In this document: positions 33,846-50,831 of the stretch, piece by piece
Layout: every line of letters starts with the position of its first letter
How positions within the stretch are numbered: position 1 is the first letter of the stretch
NCBI RefSeq assembly: GCF_052324685.1
Contig: NC_135223.1
Coordinates: 4,011,931 to 4,075,930, forward strand
Direction: 5' to 3'
DNA length: 64,000 nucleotides
From: Brachyhypopomus gauderio
Taxonomy: Eukaryota; Chordata; Actinopteri; Gymnotiformes; Hypopomidae
Program-made: the position numbers and the translations under genes
Notes under the pieces: generated by a model
Database searches by the model: none
Told to the model about the DNA's origin: nothing
The model's input: the letters and a program-made list of their open reading frames with translations, nothing else

Positions 33846-34380
33846 ATGAGAATGCTAATTACCAGTCATGGATGATTAAAGTAAAATTAAAAACAAATTA
33901 GAATATAATTTTTAAATAAATATAAACGCAATATACAGATACACATGGAAATTTACCTAACAGAAGTTTGTATCAAAAACGTGTAATCTGTACAATAGCC
34001 TATAATATTTAACTGAGTCACCTCTACTGCAACAGCCAACAATGAATTATGTACTTTAAAGTATTGTAGTCAGCCTATTATTATTGCTTTGCTGGGTATT
34101 ACTATTATTACAACACTTGAATTATTCTCTATTGAGGAACAAGAGGCCATTTCTAACAGAACTGCATGTATGTTTTTTTTTCCTTCTAATTAAACATTTA
34201 GGTGTTTGCTAGCCATGTCTGGTGCCTAGAGCCAGTTTGCTTAAACTCACTTCTCAAGGGACACTGTCTTAGATCCCGACGTCACTGAAGGCTTGAATCA
34301 GCTGGAGACAAGCTAATACATCGTGACATGATTATCGGCATTATGCAATGGTGCATAAGGCAGGGGACAGGAAGAAAGAC

Positions 34381-34384
<4 letters not shown>
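33846..34384. other. Intergenic, no gene seen
   Basis: AT-rich, with no recognised feature. Confidence 0.5.

Positions 34385-34450
<66 letters not shown>
34385..34450. repeat. (GT)n microsatellite
   Basis: A GT run of about 66 bp, then GAGAGAGAGAG. A short (ATC)n run lies further on at 34703-34730. Confidence 0.95.
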
Positions 34451-34451
<1 letters not shown>

Positions 34452-34918
34452 AGAAAGAGAGAGAGAGCTATTGCCCCATTTCTCAAGTTTAATATAGACT
34501 GCCCGAATTTTAACAGATGGTTCTAGAAGTTCATGTTTTCCTCTCGTTTTATTCATAAAATAAACATTTTAGAAAAGTAATAATGATTTTAAAACCTAAA
34601 ACCAAACCACTCAGCTGAGAAATTAATAATTTTTTTAAGTGAAAAAATTTATGAAAAATGAGAGGGCAAAAAGCCACATGTAGTAGCCAATTCCACTGTG
34701 GTAATCATCATCATCATCATCATCATCATCTTTTAGCAGCATTTCCTGATGAGGGATGTGATAGCTGTGATAGAATGCTGAGAAGCTCAGCCCAGAATTT
34801 TCTATTCCCAGTGACAGATTCCGGCCCCTCCTTCACAACACCCAAATGCTCCCAGACAAGCTGTGAGATAAAATCCCTCAGGAGGGTCTTGGGTCTGCCT
34901 CTGTGCCCCTTTAAAATT

Positions 34919-35043
34919 GAACACCTGAACCACCTGTAGTGGTGTTCCACAGGTACCTGGAACACCTGTAGTGGTGTTCCACAGGTACCTGGAACACCTG
35001 TAGTGGTGTTCCACAGCTACCTGGAACACCTGTAGTGGTATTC
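34919..35043. repeat. 32-bp tandem repeat of near-palindromes
   Basis: About four units, each centred on GGTGTTCCACAGGTACCT and then GGAACACC. Each unit is nearly its own reverse complement, so single strands could form hairpins. Confidence 0.85.
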
Positions 35044-35106
35044 CGAGACACTTTTCTGAGGGGCCCAAACCGCCTCGACAGGCTCGTCTCGTCTGTGTGT
35101 AAATCC

Positions 35107-35272
35107 CACGTGACGTATGTCAGTCTCACGTGGCGTATGTCAGTCTCACGTGAAGTATGTCAGTCTCACGTGACGTATGTCAGTCTCACGTGAAGTATGT
35201 CAGTCTCACGTGACGTATGTCAGTCTCACGTGAAGTATGTCAGTCTCACGTGACGTATGTCAGTCTCACGCG
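35107..35272 (+). repeat. 20-bp tandem array of CACGTG boxes
   Basis: The unit is (A/C)GTATGTCAGTCTCACGTG(A/G). CACGTG occurs at 35107, 35127, 35147, 35167, 35187, 35207, 35227 and 35247, always 20 bp apart. A ninth copy at 35267 is mutated to CACGCG. Units alternate A and C at one position, which makes a 40-bp higher-order unit. CACGTG is the site of bHLH-ZIP factors such as USF, MITF/TFEB and MYC. The array is 1.3 kb upstream of the c1ql1 ATG. Confidence 0.92.
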
Positions 35273-39673
<4,401 letters not shown>

Positions 39674-40310
39674 GGAAGGGTCAAGGGTCAAAGGACGGAG
39701 AGGACAAGGGAATCAGAAGGGCAGGGTTCGTGATCCCAAACCAGAGGTTAAGTCCATTGTCCTCCATAATGACTAAGACAGGTGGGACTTCACTGATCTG
39801 AGTAAAGAAAGAGTTAAATTAGGACTAATCTTATTTGAACCAATGACATATTATTAATGAGCCAATGAGACGTATTAATAAGAAGACGGAATGCTTTTTT
39901 CCTTACCCAAACTGATGTATTGTCAATGTTTAAGCTACGTTACAGTGTTGTGTCTGTAAAGACATCTTTAGACAGGCAGTCTCATGAGGTTGCTTGATTG
40001 ACTCACTGATGATTTGTTTGCTTGTACACAGTCAAATATCTTCAATATTTTAAATCTACGCAGCCTGTTTTGTTTTTTTTTCCATTTTTAAATGTTCATT
40101 CACTCCGAGCTGTTCCAAATTACAGGCCAGAAAAGCAGACACGACTAAACGATCTCGAGTATCCAGCACTGCTGCTGAAGAGATCAGTAGATCTGCTCTC
40201 CGCTACTCTCCTGCTCTCTCTGGGAGTTTCAGTTTAGCTGTGGGAGTGAAACCCTGAACTTTCTGAACAGCTACCAGACAAGAACCAAGCCATGCTGGAA
40301 TTAGCCATTT

Positions 40311-40316
40311 AATAAA
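40311..40316 (+). promoter_or_regulatory. Polyadenylation signal AATAAA of c1ql1
   Basis: It lies about 640 bp after the stop codon. It is the first canonical signal noted in that stretch. Confidence 0.55.
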
Positions 40317-40319
40317 TAT

Positions 40320-41660
40320 GTAGTCTTTGTGTATTTTGTCATGTCTTAGAATCTTCAATGCTATATGTCATGTGTAATAATTGACCTCATGAGAAATTAT
40401 AACCAATTATGGCATTGGTATGTCCACCCAGTTGTTTTGTTGGGAAAAACTACCCTGGTCCTGACTTTCAATCCAGAGAGTATGAATATTTCTCTCCAAT
40501 TGTAAAAATAATGTGGAAATATTTGCTAGCACTGTCCTAAAAATATCTTACTATGTTACATATCTTGCATACCAAAAGTATGGATTTGGTCAGGGCACAG
40601 GGGTTTTCTGTGGAACAGCACGAATTTGGGCTGAGATCTGGAGGGACTGAAGCACCTTTCGGGCATTTCAGAATCAGCCCTAAAGGACGCTGCAGAAACA
40701 GGAAGCCAAAAGATGCAGCAACTTCCGCCCAGAGTTTGGACGGTATCAGTAGATTGCTGTATGAAACTGGATGTATTTGCTGTATGTGAAATGCAGATTA
40801 CACTTTTGCCAGTAAATGGAGATTTTGTTACGGTCTGTGTCTCTCTTTTGTCTGTAACAAGTGAGAATTTTCACTCCTAAAAGCACTGAAGCGCACAAGC
40901 AGGCTGTCGGGCAAGAGTTACGCAAAGCGGAATATAAACAGAAGGGTGTGCTGATTCATTAGCAAAATGTTCATCTGCTGTTAATATGCTGATTAATGTC
41001 GCCAAAATCCCAACAATATATGCAACACTGCAGGAACCCGTCTTTACGCATCGCTGAGAGTCGGAGAAAGAGAGCGAGACCCTTCAAAGTTCAGACTGAT
41101 TATGGAGATACTGAAACAGGGAGAGAGAGGACAGGGGGCAACGCGCGCAAACCAAACATAAAGGGCGTGAAATACCAAATGACTGAAAGGGTGGAAGCCT
41201 CTCGCAAACAGCGAGGTCAGCGCTTGCTTCAAAGCAGCAAAGAGCTAACGAGAGAGAGAGAGAGAGAGAGAACGTGCATGCGCACGAGAGAGAAAGGGAG
41301 TGAGCGCGAGCGAGAGAGGGGAGGAACGTGCGCGCGCACGAAAGAGAGAGTGGGGGGGGCGAGATCTGGATCAGCGGGACGGAAACGATGAAGTGGAAAA
41401 CTGCAACAATGAACTCTGCAGCCCAAGCAGCGGGGATGTGGAGCGGAAGCTCCCGCTGTAACAGGTAATGGTTCATTTACAGCCTCTGGACGCCCACGGT
41501 GGGAAAGACAAATTCCTCCAAATGCAGAAACATGAGCCATAAACTTGATTGAGCTGGATTGAGGCTCCGCGTTCCCCACACAGACTAAATAAACCCAATG
41601 ACTCATTATTTTATTTTTGCTCACTTCTGTAATCACTTGTTGATTTGCAGTAAATACTTG
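40320..41660. other. Intergenic with a GA-rich block
   Basis: Purine-rich sequence at about 41240-41360 creates Arg/Glu frames that are artefacts. An ATG-started stretch at 41390-41465 ends at a consensus donor (CAG/gtaatg); see the findings. No gene is established. Confidence 0.35.
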
Positions 41661-42130
41661 AATTACTAAGTTTTTACAACACATGTTGTCACAAAGCAGC
41701 TTTATGATGGTATGGGTCCAGATCCCTAATGATCAAGCCAGAGGTGACAGTGGCAAGGAAAAACTCCCTATGATGGTGGGAATTAGGAAGAAACCTCGGA
41801 AGGACCAAGACTCAAAAGGGAACCCATCCTCCATTGGGCGGCCCATTAGCAGAAGTCCGTATTTATAGTTCAAATGTGGTTCTATAGTTATAGTTATAGT
41901 TCTAATTCCAGGCCAAGTAGTCACAGTCCCTTCGGTGTAGACGTGAGCCTCAGGTAAGAGCTAGCATCAGCACGACCTCTTGCGGCAATGGCACATCCTA
42001 CCCTGGCATCAGCACATCCACTGGCAAGCATGCAAAAAAGAAATACAGGTTGAGTATGTGAATATCAATTTAAACAACCATTGATTTAAGCATACACAGC
42101 TCACGTGCCAGTGATTAGCATGTTGCTCTA

Positions 42131-42254
42131 AAGGGAGGGGTTCAGACTAAAGGGAGGGGTTCAGACTAAAGGAAGGGGTTCAGACTAAAGGCAGGGGTTC
42201 AGACTAAAGGAAGGGGTTCAGACTAAAGGGAGGGGTTCAGACTAAAGGGAGGGG
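42131..42254. repeat. About 19-bp tandem repeat, about seven copies
   Basis: The unit is AGGGAGGGGTTCAGACTAA, with G/A/C variation at one position. Confidence 0.9.
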
Positions 42255-42482
42255 TTCAGAGGTGACCCCATCATGGGGGCTCACTGAGACATTACTTTCC
42301 ACCTAAATCATTGTCACAACTACAGTGATCCCATGACACAGCTGGATGACAGCATCAACATCTCAGATCACCAGAAGTCTCAACAACAGGGGGTCCCCGA
42401 GCTCCACACCTTCACATGTAGAATATTAACTGAAGGCTTGATTAAATAGGTGAGTCTTGAGTCTAGATTTAAATATTGGCAT

Positions 42483-42627
42483 CAGGCCCAGAGTGGCTAA
42501 TCGGGAGATTCGGGAGGATTCCCGATGGGCCGGCTCATGTCAATCTCTAGTTTGGGCCGATTGGAAAAAGTGGGCCGGATTTGGGCATGAAACTCCCCGG
42601 CTGAAAAAGTGGCCCACTCCGGCCCTG
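42483..42627 (-). mobile_element. hAT-type MITE (copy B)
   Basis: Reverse-oriented copy of the element at 785-940, sharing GGCTAATCGGGAGATT and GGGAGGATTCCCGATGGGCC-type sequence in opposite orientation. Flanking 8-mers ATTGGCAT (42475-42482) and ATTGGTAC (42628-42635) match at 6 of 8. It interrupts the repeat at 41664-42860. Confidence 0.78.
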
Positions 42628-43234
42628 ATTGGTACTGTGTCAGTATCTCGGATTAGAGCTGGAAGGCTATTCCATAACTGAGGGGCTTTAAAGGAGAAAG
42701 CTCCGCCTCCGGCTGTAGTCTTACTAATTTTTGGAACTAAGAGAAATCCTGCATTTTTGGAGCGCAGAAGGCGAGATGGGTTATAGTATGCAATGAGTTC
42801 ACTCAGATATTGTGGAGCAAGACCATTTAAAATCCCCCTGTTGAAGAGACATATGCTTTATATGGTATAACCTGCACATCAAGATAAGTCACCAAAATTA
42901 AGGAACATTTAACCAGACATTGCAGTTCTGAGATAATGGGTTGTGGTACTGTGATTATAACTTATTTAATTCAGCACTCTAGATATGTCTTATCTAGATA
43001 AGTAGACATAATTAGAATATTCCTCAAATGTCCTGTTTAAAAAGAAATAAGTCAGGTTGTCTAGTAATGAGGAACAAAGGAATACTTCAAAGTCACGTGG
43101 TCAGAGGTGAACTTCTGTATAGCATGTATGTTATTATTCCAGCCCTGATCATTACAAATATGTAAAGTGTTCACTTCATTCTTAGAGTGACTGAAAGGCA
43201 TTCATCCCCCTGACTGCTATGGTAATAGACCAAA

Positions 43235-43480
43235 GTCTTTGGTTCGTTATATTTTCTCAAAAACATTTAACACCCTTCCATGCTTTTATCTCAAGATTGG
43301 ACTACACTAATGGTCTTCTAAGTGGATGCTCTAAACAGTCCATAAAGAAACTTCAACTTGTCCAGAATGCTGCAGCTAGAGTCCTAACTAAGGCTAGAAA
43401 ATTTGATCATATTCTCCTACTCTCTCAGCGTTACACTGTCTTCCGGTTAAATATCGAATTGAATAAAAAATTTGTTGACC
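43235..43480 (+). pseudogene. LINE reverse-transcriptase C-terminal fragment
   Basis: The frame reads FHAFISRLDYTNGLLSGCSK, then KKLQLVQNAAARVLT, the region after the polymerase core in L2/Rex-type fish LINEs. The usual HWLPV phrase that follows is degraded. No upstream polymerase motifs are present, so it is a 5'-truncated dead copy. Confidence 0.8.
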
Positions 43481-43489
43481 TATAAGGCG

Positions 43490-46400
43490 TTAACGGGGAG
43501 CAGAATTTTGTCAATGTTATCATGATGCCTGCCAAAATAATAACGACCTCACAATCTCAGGATTGTAATTATCCATCATTTCTGCATAGAAACAACGGAA
43601 AATCAACTTTCATGTGCATGCGAGGGGAGTCAGAATTCGGAAGTCAAAACGCTACATCAATCACAAACCCTGAAATTCCACTTCTTTCAAACACGACATT
43701 ACTAATCATCACATGCAGCTGTTCCTGTTATTTTCCCTCTTTTTAAACCCCGCAGGTCCGGGTCCTTGTATTAGTCTTGTTTTTGGAGTATGCTGAGTCA
43801 TCTCCTCATGGAGTCAAGCTGCTCTCAAAGCTTTTTTCACCAACAGCAACAGTTTACGTCAATCTTAGTTTTCCAACTTGTGCCTCGTTCCTGCTTCCAA
43901 TGTCACGAAATCTAGATGGTTCATTTCTGTAGTTCAATTATATTGAGACTAGTTTGTGATCTGAGAGAGATCAGCAGGTGTAACAATGCAAAAAGAGAGA
44001 GTGGGTTCACGCCTTACTGACAGAACCGTCATGACACCTCTACCAGACTCAATTAACAAGCTTGAGATGTTCCTGGTGTTCCAGACACACTCATATTGTT
44101 AACAAGAAGAAGTTGGTCTGTTGTTAACAAGAAGAAGTTGGTCTGTCCTCTCAGGGCATGGGGGCGTTTCCTCAAATTAATGATCTCACTTCACACACCC
44201 CCAATACGTACGTCAAGATGGCAGCACTGAGAGGCAAAATCAACCCACCACTCCGATGACTGATGGTAGAGACGACAAACCCACTGCAGTCCCAGTGACC
44301 TTCGGAAACTTGCAGAGAGATTGACATGCAGTGAGTTCTGAAAGAATCCCAGTAATGATGGAGTGTGTGACGTGTTCCCACACTTTGGATTAGAAATGGC
44401 ATGATACCTGTGGGGATCACACTGATTAAAACTTTAAACTTTCACATCTTATTAACTATTTTTACCCATCATCCTGATGTAAAACTAGCAATGTATTAGA
44501 AGCATATAGATTTTTTTACTGTAGATTATGTAAATAAGTCTCAAACACCTTAAAATGGACATTTATGGCATCTGGCTGTGGCTCTAATCCGGTTTGGTAG
44601 AGCATGTGGTCAGATAAAACACTGACTGTGGTGTTGGACAGGGACAGCTTGCACAAGGCCGTTTGGAAGTATTCACATTTGTGGCGGTTTGCAGTAGGAA
44701 TGGGTGTTGCAGAGTGGAACCGTCTTCTGTAAACGCTGCGTTTGAACAGACAAACCTCATGAAGAATGAAGAAATCAGATTTGATACATGGCTGCCCAAT
44801 GCGGGTGGAGTAATAGCCCACCGCTCACAGGATCTCTGTTTACTGACTCGTCAAAAATAGGACCCTTTTATCGAGCTGCTGCTTAATCGGATTGGAGGAC
44901 ACGGGGCACATGTGTTCCACTAGGAGGAAGCCCAGGTTTGTGGACCTTTATTGCACGACCTTCAGTTCTTCAGACACACCTGATGCCTCTGAGCAGCTTT
45001 CATGAAGGTCTGTGTAGGCACGCGTACCTTTTATATCGTTATTTTAAGTATTCACCATATCCTTTTAAAAGGATCCTACATGATGTTTAAAAAGATACTG
45101 TCTTTGAACACATACACACAAACAAAATGTAATGTTCAATTTCTGTTTCCAGTGTGCCCGTTATTAATATGAAGGTTACTGTAAGTCCAAAGGACATTGA
45201 GAGGTTGCAAATGCCACCACTGAAGCAGTATGATCTGAACTGATGTATGTTTGTTTAAAAGTCATTATGGTAAGTGAATCTGCTTATTCAGCACGGTGAG
45301 GACCGCAGCAGCGGCCGTACAAGCTTGATGTTCATGACGTTTATGAAAGAGAAGGAACCGTGAGCCGTGTGAACAGACACGGAACACGAACCTCCTGCAT
45401 CCTTGCAGCAGATTCCGCTAACGTGCTTCAGCACAGCGGACAGGTGGTTGACAATATCACCTGGATATTGTCAAGGTTGTTTTAGAAGGAAGTTCATTCT
45501 TCATAGCAGCCACGGAGCCGAAAACGACTGTAAAAATCAGAACGTTTCTTTCTGATGTCTCTCTTTGAGCTTACATCTAACCCCCACAATTCTGGCCGTT
45601 TTTTTACATGTAAAATGTTGTTTAAGATTAGGACCCTTCCCTGCTGATTAAACCCCGTCTACAATAGCAGAACACGTCTCTAGCTGCACATGAAGACGAT
45701 GTGTGATGATAGTCAGCTCAGTGAATAATGAGATCAGCGGTGACATTTGCAGGGTGTTGCGATAAGGCCAGTGTCTTATCTGTCAAAGACAGACACAGAA
45801 CTAGAGCCAGACACCTGCTAAGTTGTACAGGCCAATCAGCATTGCTTTACGGGACACCCGCTTATCGAGTCAAACTATCTCCACCCACTGCCGAAACCCA
45901 CCATCATAAAAATAGCCTGATGTCTAAGAGTGCGTGCGGATTACTGGATGGAAGTCCTTGACTGGTTGAAACAGTGCTGCGTGCTTACATGTCTGCTTTG
46001 TACATTCGAACCCGGTGTGTCCGATGTGAACCGTTAGACTGTTGCGAAAAGGCAGGAAGCTTGACGGAGGTGTTAGCAGACAGGAAGAGGCTAGCTCGCC
46101 AAGAGATATGGAGCTAGTTGCAGTCTAAATACTGTTAGCTACAGAACACTAATCTAAAGGGTTACTGATACCAGTGGCATTCTGTCTGTACTTCTGAAGG
46201 TTGCTTGTCTACTCTTGCAGGTCTACTCTGTCTTGCCCGATGTCAAACAGATGGGGGAAGTCTATACAGACCATCTACCCAGGATGCGGACAGAGATACT
46301 TCTCCAGTTCAGCTGTGCAAGAAAAGCGCCTTAGAAGCACTTGCATTCAAACCAGTAGATGTTTAAATGAGAAAGTGTGATGGAGACCATCACTCTCCAA

Positions 46401-46530
46401 ACGAGAGGATGGCGTGAATGACAGAGAACCTGTTTTCTTGCTTTCAGACCTGGGTTCGAGTCCAGGGTAGGGTGCCTGCCTTTGTCAGAGAGGAGAATTC
46501 ACTATTGTAGTGAAATACATATATATATAT
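43490..46530. other. Intergenic, no gene seen
   Basis: A 25-bp direct duplication (TTGTTAACAAGAAGAAGTTG) lies at about 44097-44146. A (TA)n run is at about 46516-46543. The open frames at 44516-44821, 44663-44860 and 45728-45961 show no recognisable domain. Confidence 0.45.
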
Positions 46531-46534
46531 ATAT

Positions 46535-46730
46535 ATATATATATGATGTGGACCATCAAGGTCGTCCCAGTGATAACAGCAGTGGGCGTGCTCCTCGTAA
46601 GCTGTACGAGTGGCTCCAAATGATCCCAGGTATGACAACATCTATCTCAGTCCAGACGAGCGCAGTGCTAGAAACAAAGATACTGCACCACACCCTGGAC
46701 CCACCCGGACCTCTGCTGAGACAGCCCGAG
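46535..46730 (+). pseudogene. LINE-related C-terminal fragment
   Basis: The frame contains LQMIPGMTTSISVQTSAVLE and TKILHHTLDPPG, which resembles the very end of fish LINE polyproteins as I remember it. It is short and truncated on both sides, so the family is uncertain. Confidence 0.45.
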
Positions 46731-47746
46731 TGAACGCGTGAGGAACGAGCTTCGGCGGGCCGTCTGGAGAGGCAACCTGGGCGTGTGGTGTGGAGGGAGC
46801 AGTTTTACACGTAGTTCAGAACAACGGGAAGAACTTCGCTTGCACAGCCAATAAATCTCTGTCTGAAACATCCTGTTACCCTGAAAACTTGTGTGTGTGT
46901 TTGTGTGTGTGTGTATATATATATATGTGTACTTGCTATATTTGTCCATTATTGGGACACATCTATTACCTCTACTGACATCCTGTCTGCTATGACAACA
47001 TGTGGTCAGTTTGCCACTAATTGTTTGTCTGTCTGTGTCTGGAGGTCCCGCAGGGTCCTGTTGTTCTCAACCACGCAGTTCTCGCATTTGGACTCGGTTC
47101 GTCAGCCCGGTCAATTCCTGCCACTCGGTTTTGTGTCCCAAGGCGCGATGTCCTTGCCAGTATCTTGCGTCGTGCCGCTATGGGCTGGATCGTCTCGGGA
47201 GCTACATTGCGTCCCGGGTCTTCTCTGGTGTGATACACCCCCCTAGTTCAACCGGCCTTGAAGTGCTTGACATGCCCTCTGTGTTGTCCCGCAGTCCTGC
47301 GGTCTCGTGTGACCCGTGGTACCTTCCACATAGCTATGGCAATTGTGACCACAATCCCCATCTGACAGAGACACTTCCTCATCAGCTCGTCCTCGGGAGC
47401 TGCGGTGTGGATGTATTCGTGAAGGTTTGGTGACTCAATGTACAGTGGGTCTTCCTCTTTGGAACCCCGTTCGGGAGCAAATGCACTTCAAGCGTGTTGT
47501 TGAACTGTTCTGCACTAAAAGTGCGCGAGCTTCCAGATGCGTAGTGCGTAACGCAGGCTGGAATCTCTGGAAAGACTCGTGGAAACAACACAGTTGCTTG
47601 TGAACTGTGAGTTTTTCATCTGGGCTGCCTGGCTCAGTTCAGACAGAATACACACTCATTTTTTACTTTATAACCCTCTCACAGTTGTAGCTGTCTCAGG
47701 GAGATTATCACATCAGATTAGTTAAATGTCACATTGTTCTGTTATC

Positions 47747-47781
<35 letters not shown>

Positions 47782-48515
47782 GAGCATACAAACTGCAAAA
47801 GCAATTAGTTTTTCACATAAACATCTCTCCAGGTGAAAGTAATGCCTCTCCTAATGAGGCTTTGGTCATTTTCTGTGCTCCATCTCTTGTTTTGTGTGCC
47901 TCTCTTACACACACACACACAGAGCGAGAGAGAGAGAGAGAGAGAGAACAGCATGTCTTATCTGAGGTACGCTTCAAAAATTCTGGGTTTTGAGACTTGA
48001 GTACATGAGTACCCACACCCACATATAAACACACATACACCCACACGCACACACACATTTAAACACACACACACACACACACACCCACCCACATATAAAC
48101 ACACACACACACAGAGCAGCAATCAGTTTCCGTTTGAAGGGTGCATTCCAGCAGTGTTGGCATGACGACATTGGATGACTCGACCAGTGCCAGCGTGGAA
48201 TGATGCGGCCACTGCCCCCCAGTCACACATACACACACACGCACGCACACACGCACGCACACACACACACCTGTAAACCTTTTTAACCAATAGCTTATTG
48301 GCAGAGATAAGAATGAGAGCGACTGATGGGGACAGCTGGACTGGTGTGGAGTGAAGCATGCTGGGACATCTGCCCTCCTCTTCCTCTCCTCTGCAGTAAA
48401 CTGGGTGGTCTGTCTCAGCGCTCCCTCTCCAACACGAACGACCTCTGAGATGTTTTCCCTTTACTTCTTACTCCCAAACAGACAAGCTCGTGTGTGTGCA
48501 CACACCGCCCGCTCG

Positions 48516-48562
<47 letters not shown>

Positions 48563-49945
48563 AGCCGGAAGTCTTGGTCGGGAAGCTGCAGGCACTCGTC
48601 ACTCTGCGTTAGCGTTCGAGCTGTTCATTAGAGAAAGAGCCACCAGCCGGCGTCCATGTTAGCCACTCTGCGGCCATCGATACAGCGATACACACTGATA
48701 AACGCACCCATACAGAAGCAGCGTAAATGGCTCAGGGACGACGGAACTGTCTGGAAAACAGTGAAATGGACACAGCAGACCCTCATCAAATGAACACCGA
48801 CAGTGCTAAGCCACACCTGGACGACAAAATTACAGTACAAACTATCTTCACACACTCGTTCTACCTCTTCAGTTCAATTTTACACTCGATAGAATGAGCA
48901 CAAAACCGGTGTCTTTCAGTTTAGACTCCCTTTATTAATTCTCTTTTTGTAATCAATCAGATTCTCCTGATTTTTCATTTCCACGTTCCACATTTATCTA
49001 AAGGGGTGTGGAAAAACCACGAGCCATCTGTAATCTCGGAGCAAAACTCACGAAGAAAACACACCAGTGGGAAGGTAGTGAAAACGTGATCTAAGAACCA
49101 AACCCCCTATTACACCACAGCTGCATTAAATCATAGTGAAATCAAATAATTTATCATTTATGATAAATGTCTAACATTGAGTTTATAGACCAACATATTG
49201 GCTGGACGTTGAGCTTTGTTTTTTTGGGACACAAAGATTAACATTTGGTCAGCTATCCTGGGCCGGGTTTCCAAAAAGCATCATAAAAGCCAAAGATCAT
49301 CTTTAAAAGGAAGAGCGACTACCCTGCAGACCGGTCTCCTTGTTTCACTCCAGATGATCTTAACGCTACATGGTTTTGGGAAACAGGGCCCTGATATACA
49401 AGTTCTGGTAGATCCTTTCAGTGTGAAACAGATTCTGCACATTCCTCTGTGTAATCTGGGTAAAGCAGCTGTCTGATCCCACGATTAGAGACCAGCACAG
49501 AGGCCATCACGTCCAGCTTAGACCCCTAACTATAACGCTAACCAGCTGAACAAGGGAGTTTGCTCATAACACCAAACAGTAATTCAGATGACACACTGGC
49601 TGGGAGATGATTGCACACCTGGCAAAAATCTGAAATACCTTCCTGGTTGAGAACAGGAAAACAAGTTACTTCCACGCAGAGATCTGTACATACTCCAGTG
49701 TTCGAGGTCCTTTGGTTGTGAGGTTAAGGTGGTCAGATATCTGGTGTTGACTGTTATTTATAGTGTTAATGGTCTAGAAAACGTACCTGGATGTAAAAAA
49801 CAAAATTAAAGACTGTGAAAGTCGCATTTTAAATGTTCACGAGATTCGTATTCATGTTCCTCTGATTATTGTTTGACATGGAAGCCCTTGACTCCGTGGT
49901 GGAGGGCACATCTGAGCTCATTAAAAAGTAGTTCCGCCCGCGCAG
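46731..49945. other. Intergenic between c1ql1 side and dcakd
   Basis: It holds small GT/TA runs (about 46890-46926), CA runs (about 47752-47779, 48066-48082 and 48230-48270) and a GA run (about 47923-47947). The open frames at 46893-47246 and 47002-47433 have no convincing domain. The dcakd 3' UTR probably occupies the right end; a minus-strand AATAAA is at 48931-48936. Confidence 0.4.
48514..48560. repeat. (CA)n microsatellite
   Basis: A CA run of about 46 bp. Confidence 0.95.
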
Positions 49946-50776
49946 CTAGAAAGCCAGCCGTCGAACCGTATACAGGAAGAGGCCTCCCAGGCCGGCAACA
50001 GCTGCCATGGCGATGGCCCGGACGAGCAGGAACTGCATGGAGTCCTCGAGCCTGGTGTGTAGCCGGAGGACCTGGCGGTGGGTGTCGTCACGGCAGCCCG
50101 AGTTCTCGATCACGTGATTGGCCAGGCCGCGCTTCTCGTTCAGCGGCATCTGGGCGGCGATGCGGAGCTCCGCCTCCTGCTGGCCGAGGCCGTCTCGCCG
50201 CATGAGACGGGACAGCTGTGTGGCTGGGTCGCTGATTAGAGGAGGAGGAGGAGGAAGGGGGATGAAGATGAGTGAAGGATGGCGTGGGTAGAAGGAAAGA
50301 GGGAGGGATGGGGTAGAGGGAAGGAGAAGAGATGGAATAGGAAAGGGAGAGAGAAATGAGATGGAGGAGATAAATATAGGGAGAGAGACAAGGGGACATT
50401 GAGAGAAAGATTGTGGGGGAGGTGGAGAGGAAGGGAGAGGGAGAGAGAGAGGGAGGGAGAGAAGGAGGGAAGGAAGGAGATGTTAGAGGGGTAGATAGGC
50501 AGTCCCTCAAACGGAAAGGGGGCAGAGAGGAAGAAAGACAAATTTCAGGAGAGTGAAGGAGAGGTATTGAGATGGCGACAGAAGACAAGGATGGATGAAG
50601 GAGAAGACGACATTAATGATGCTGCAGTTGTGAGGAACAGCAGCTTCACACCACAGACCCTCCAGGGGTGATGAGATCTTACCAGTAAACCACCACCGTG
50701 TACGTCAGGAAACGGGTGAGGCGCCGCGTCTCGAACAGCAGCGGCACATCCAAAATCACATACCGATAACCTTAGG

Positions 50777-50831
<55 letters not shown>

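Larger units (their letters stand above)
41664..42860 (-). mobile_element. Interspersed fish repeat, reversed copy of the LINE/SINE-tail family
   Basis: It begins CAACACATGTTGTCACAAAG, the reverse of the tail region seen at 22085-22245 and 33715-33845. It continues through AGGAAGAAACCTCGGAAGGA and later GGCTATTCCATAACTGAGGG and GGCGAGATGGGTTATAGTAT. I remember these phrases as common in fish genomes. It is interrupted by a minisatellite and a MITE. Confidence 0.65.

Noticed and set aside
35107-35272. Regular repeat that could be read as a CRISPR array
   Set aside because: Units are directly adjacent 20-mers without unique spacers, in a vertebrate genome.
46441-46470. tRNA-like B box (GGTTCGAGTCC)
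   Set aside because: The T-arm does not fold properly with a 7-base loop, no acceptor stem or anticodon arm can be found upstream, and A-box similarity is weak. It may be a SINE trace at most.
46893-47433. Two overlapping plus-strand frames, one with VPQGP like a reverse transcriptase
   Set aside because: Only five residues resemble the motif, and no other polymerase motif precedes or follows it.
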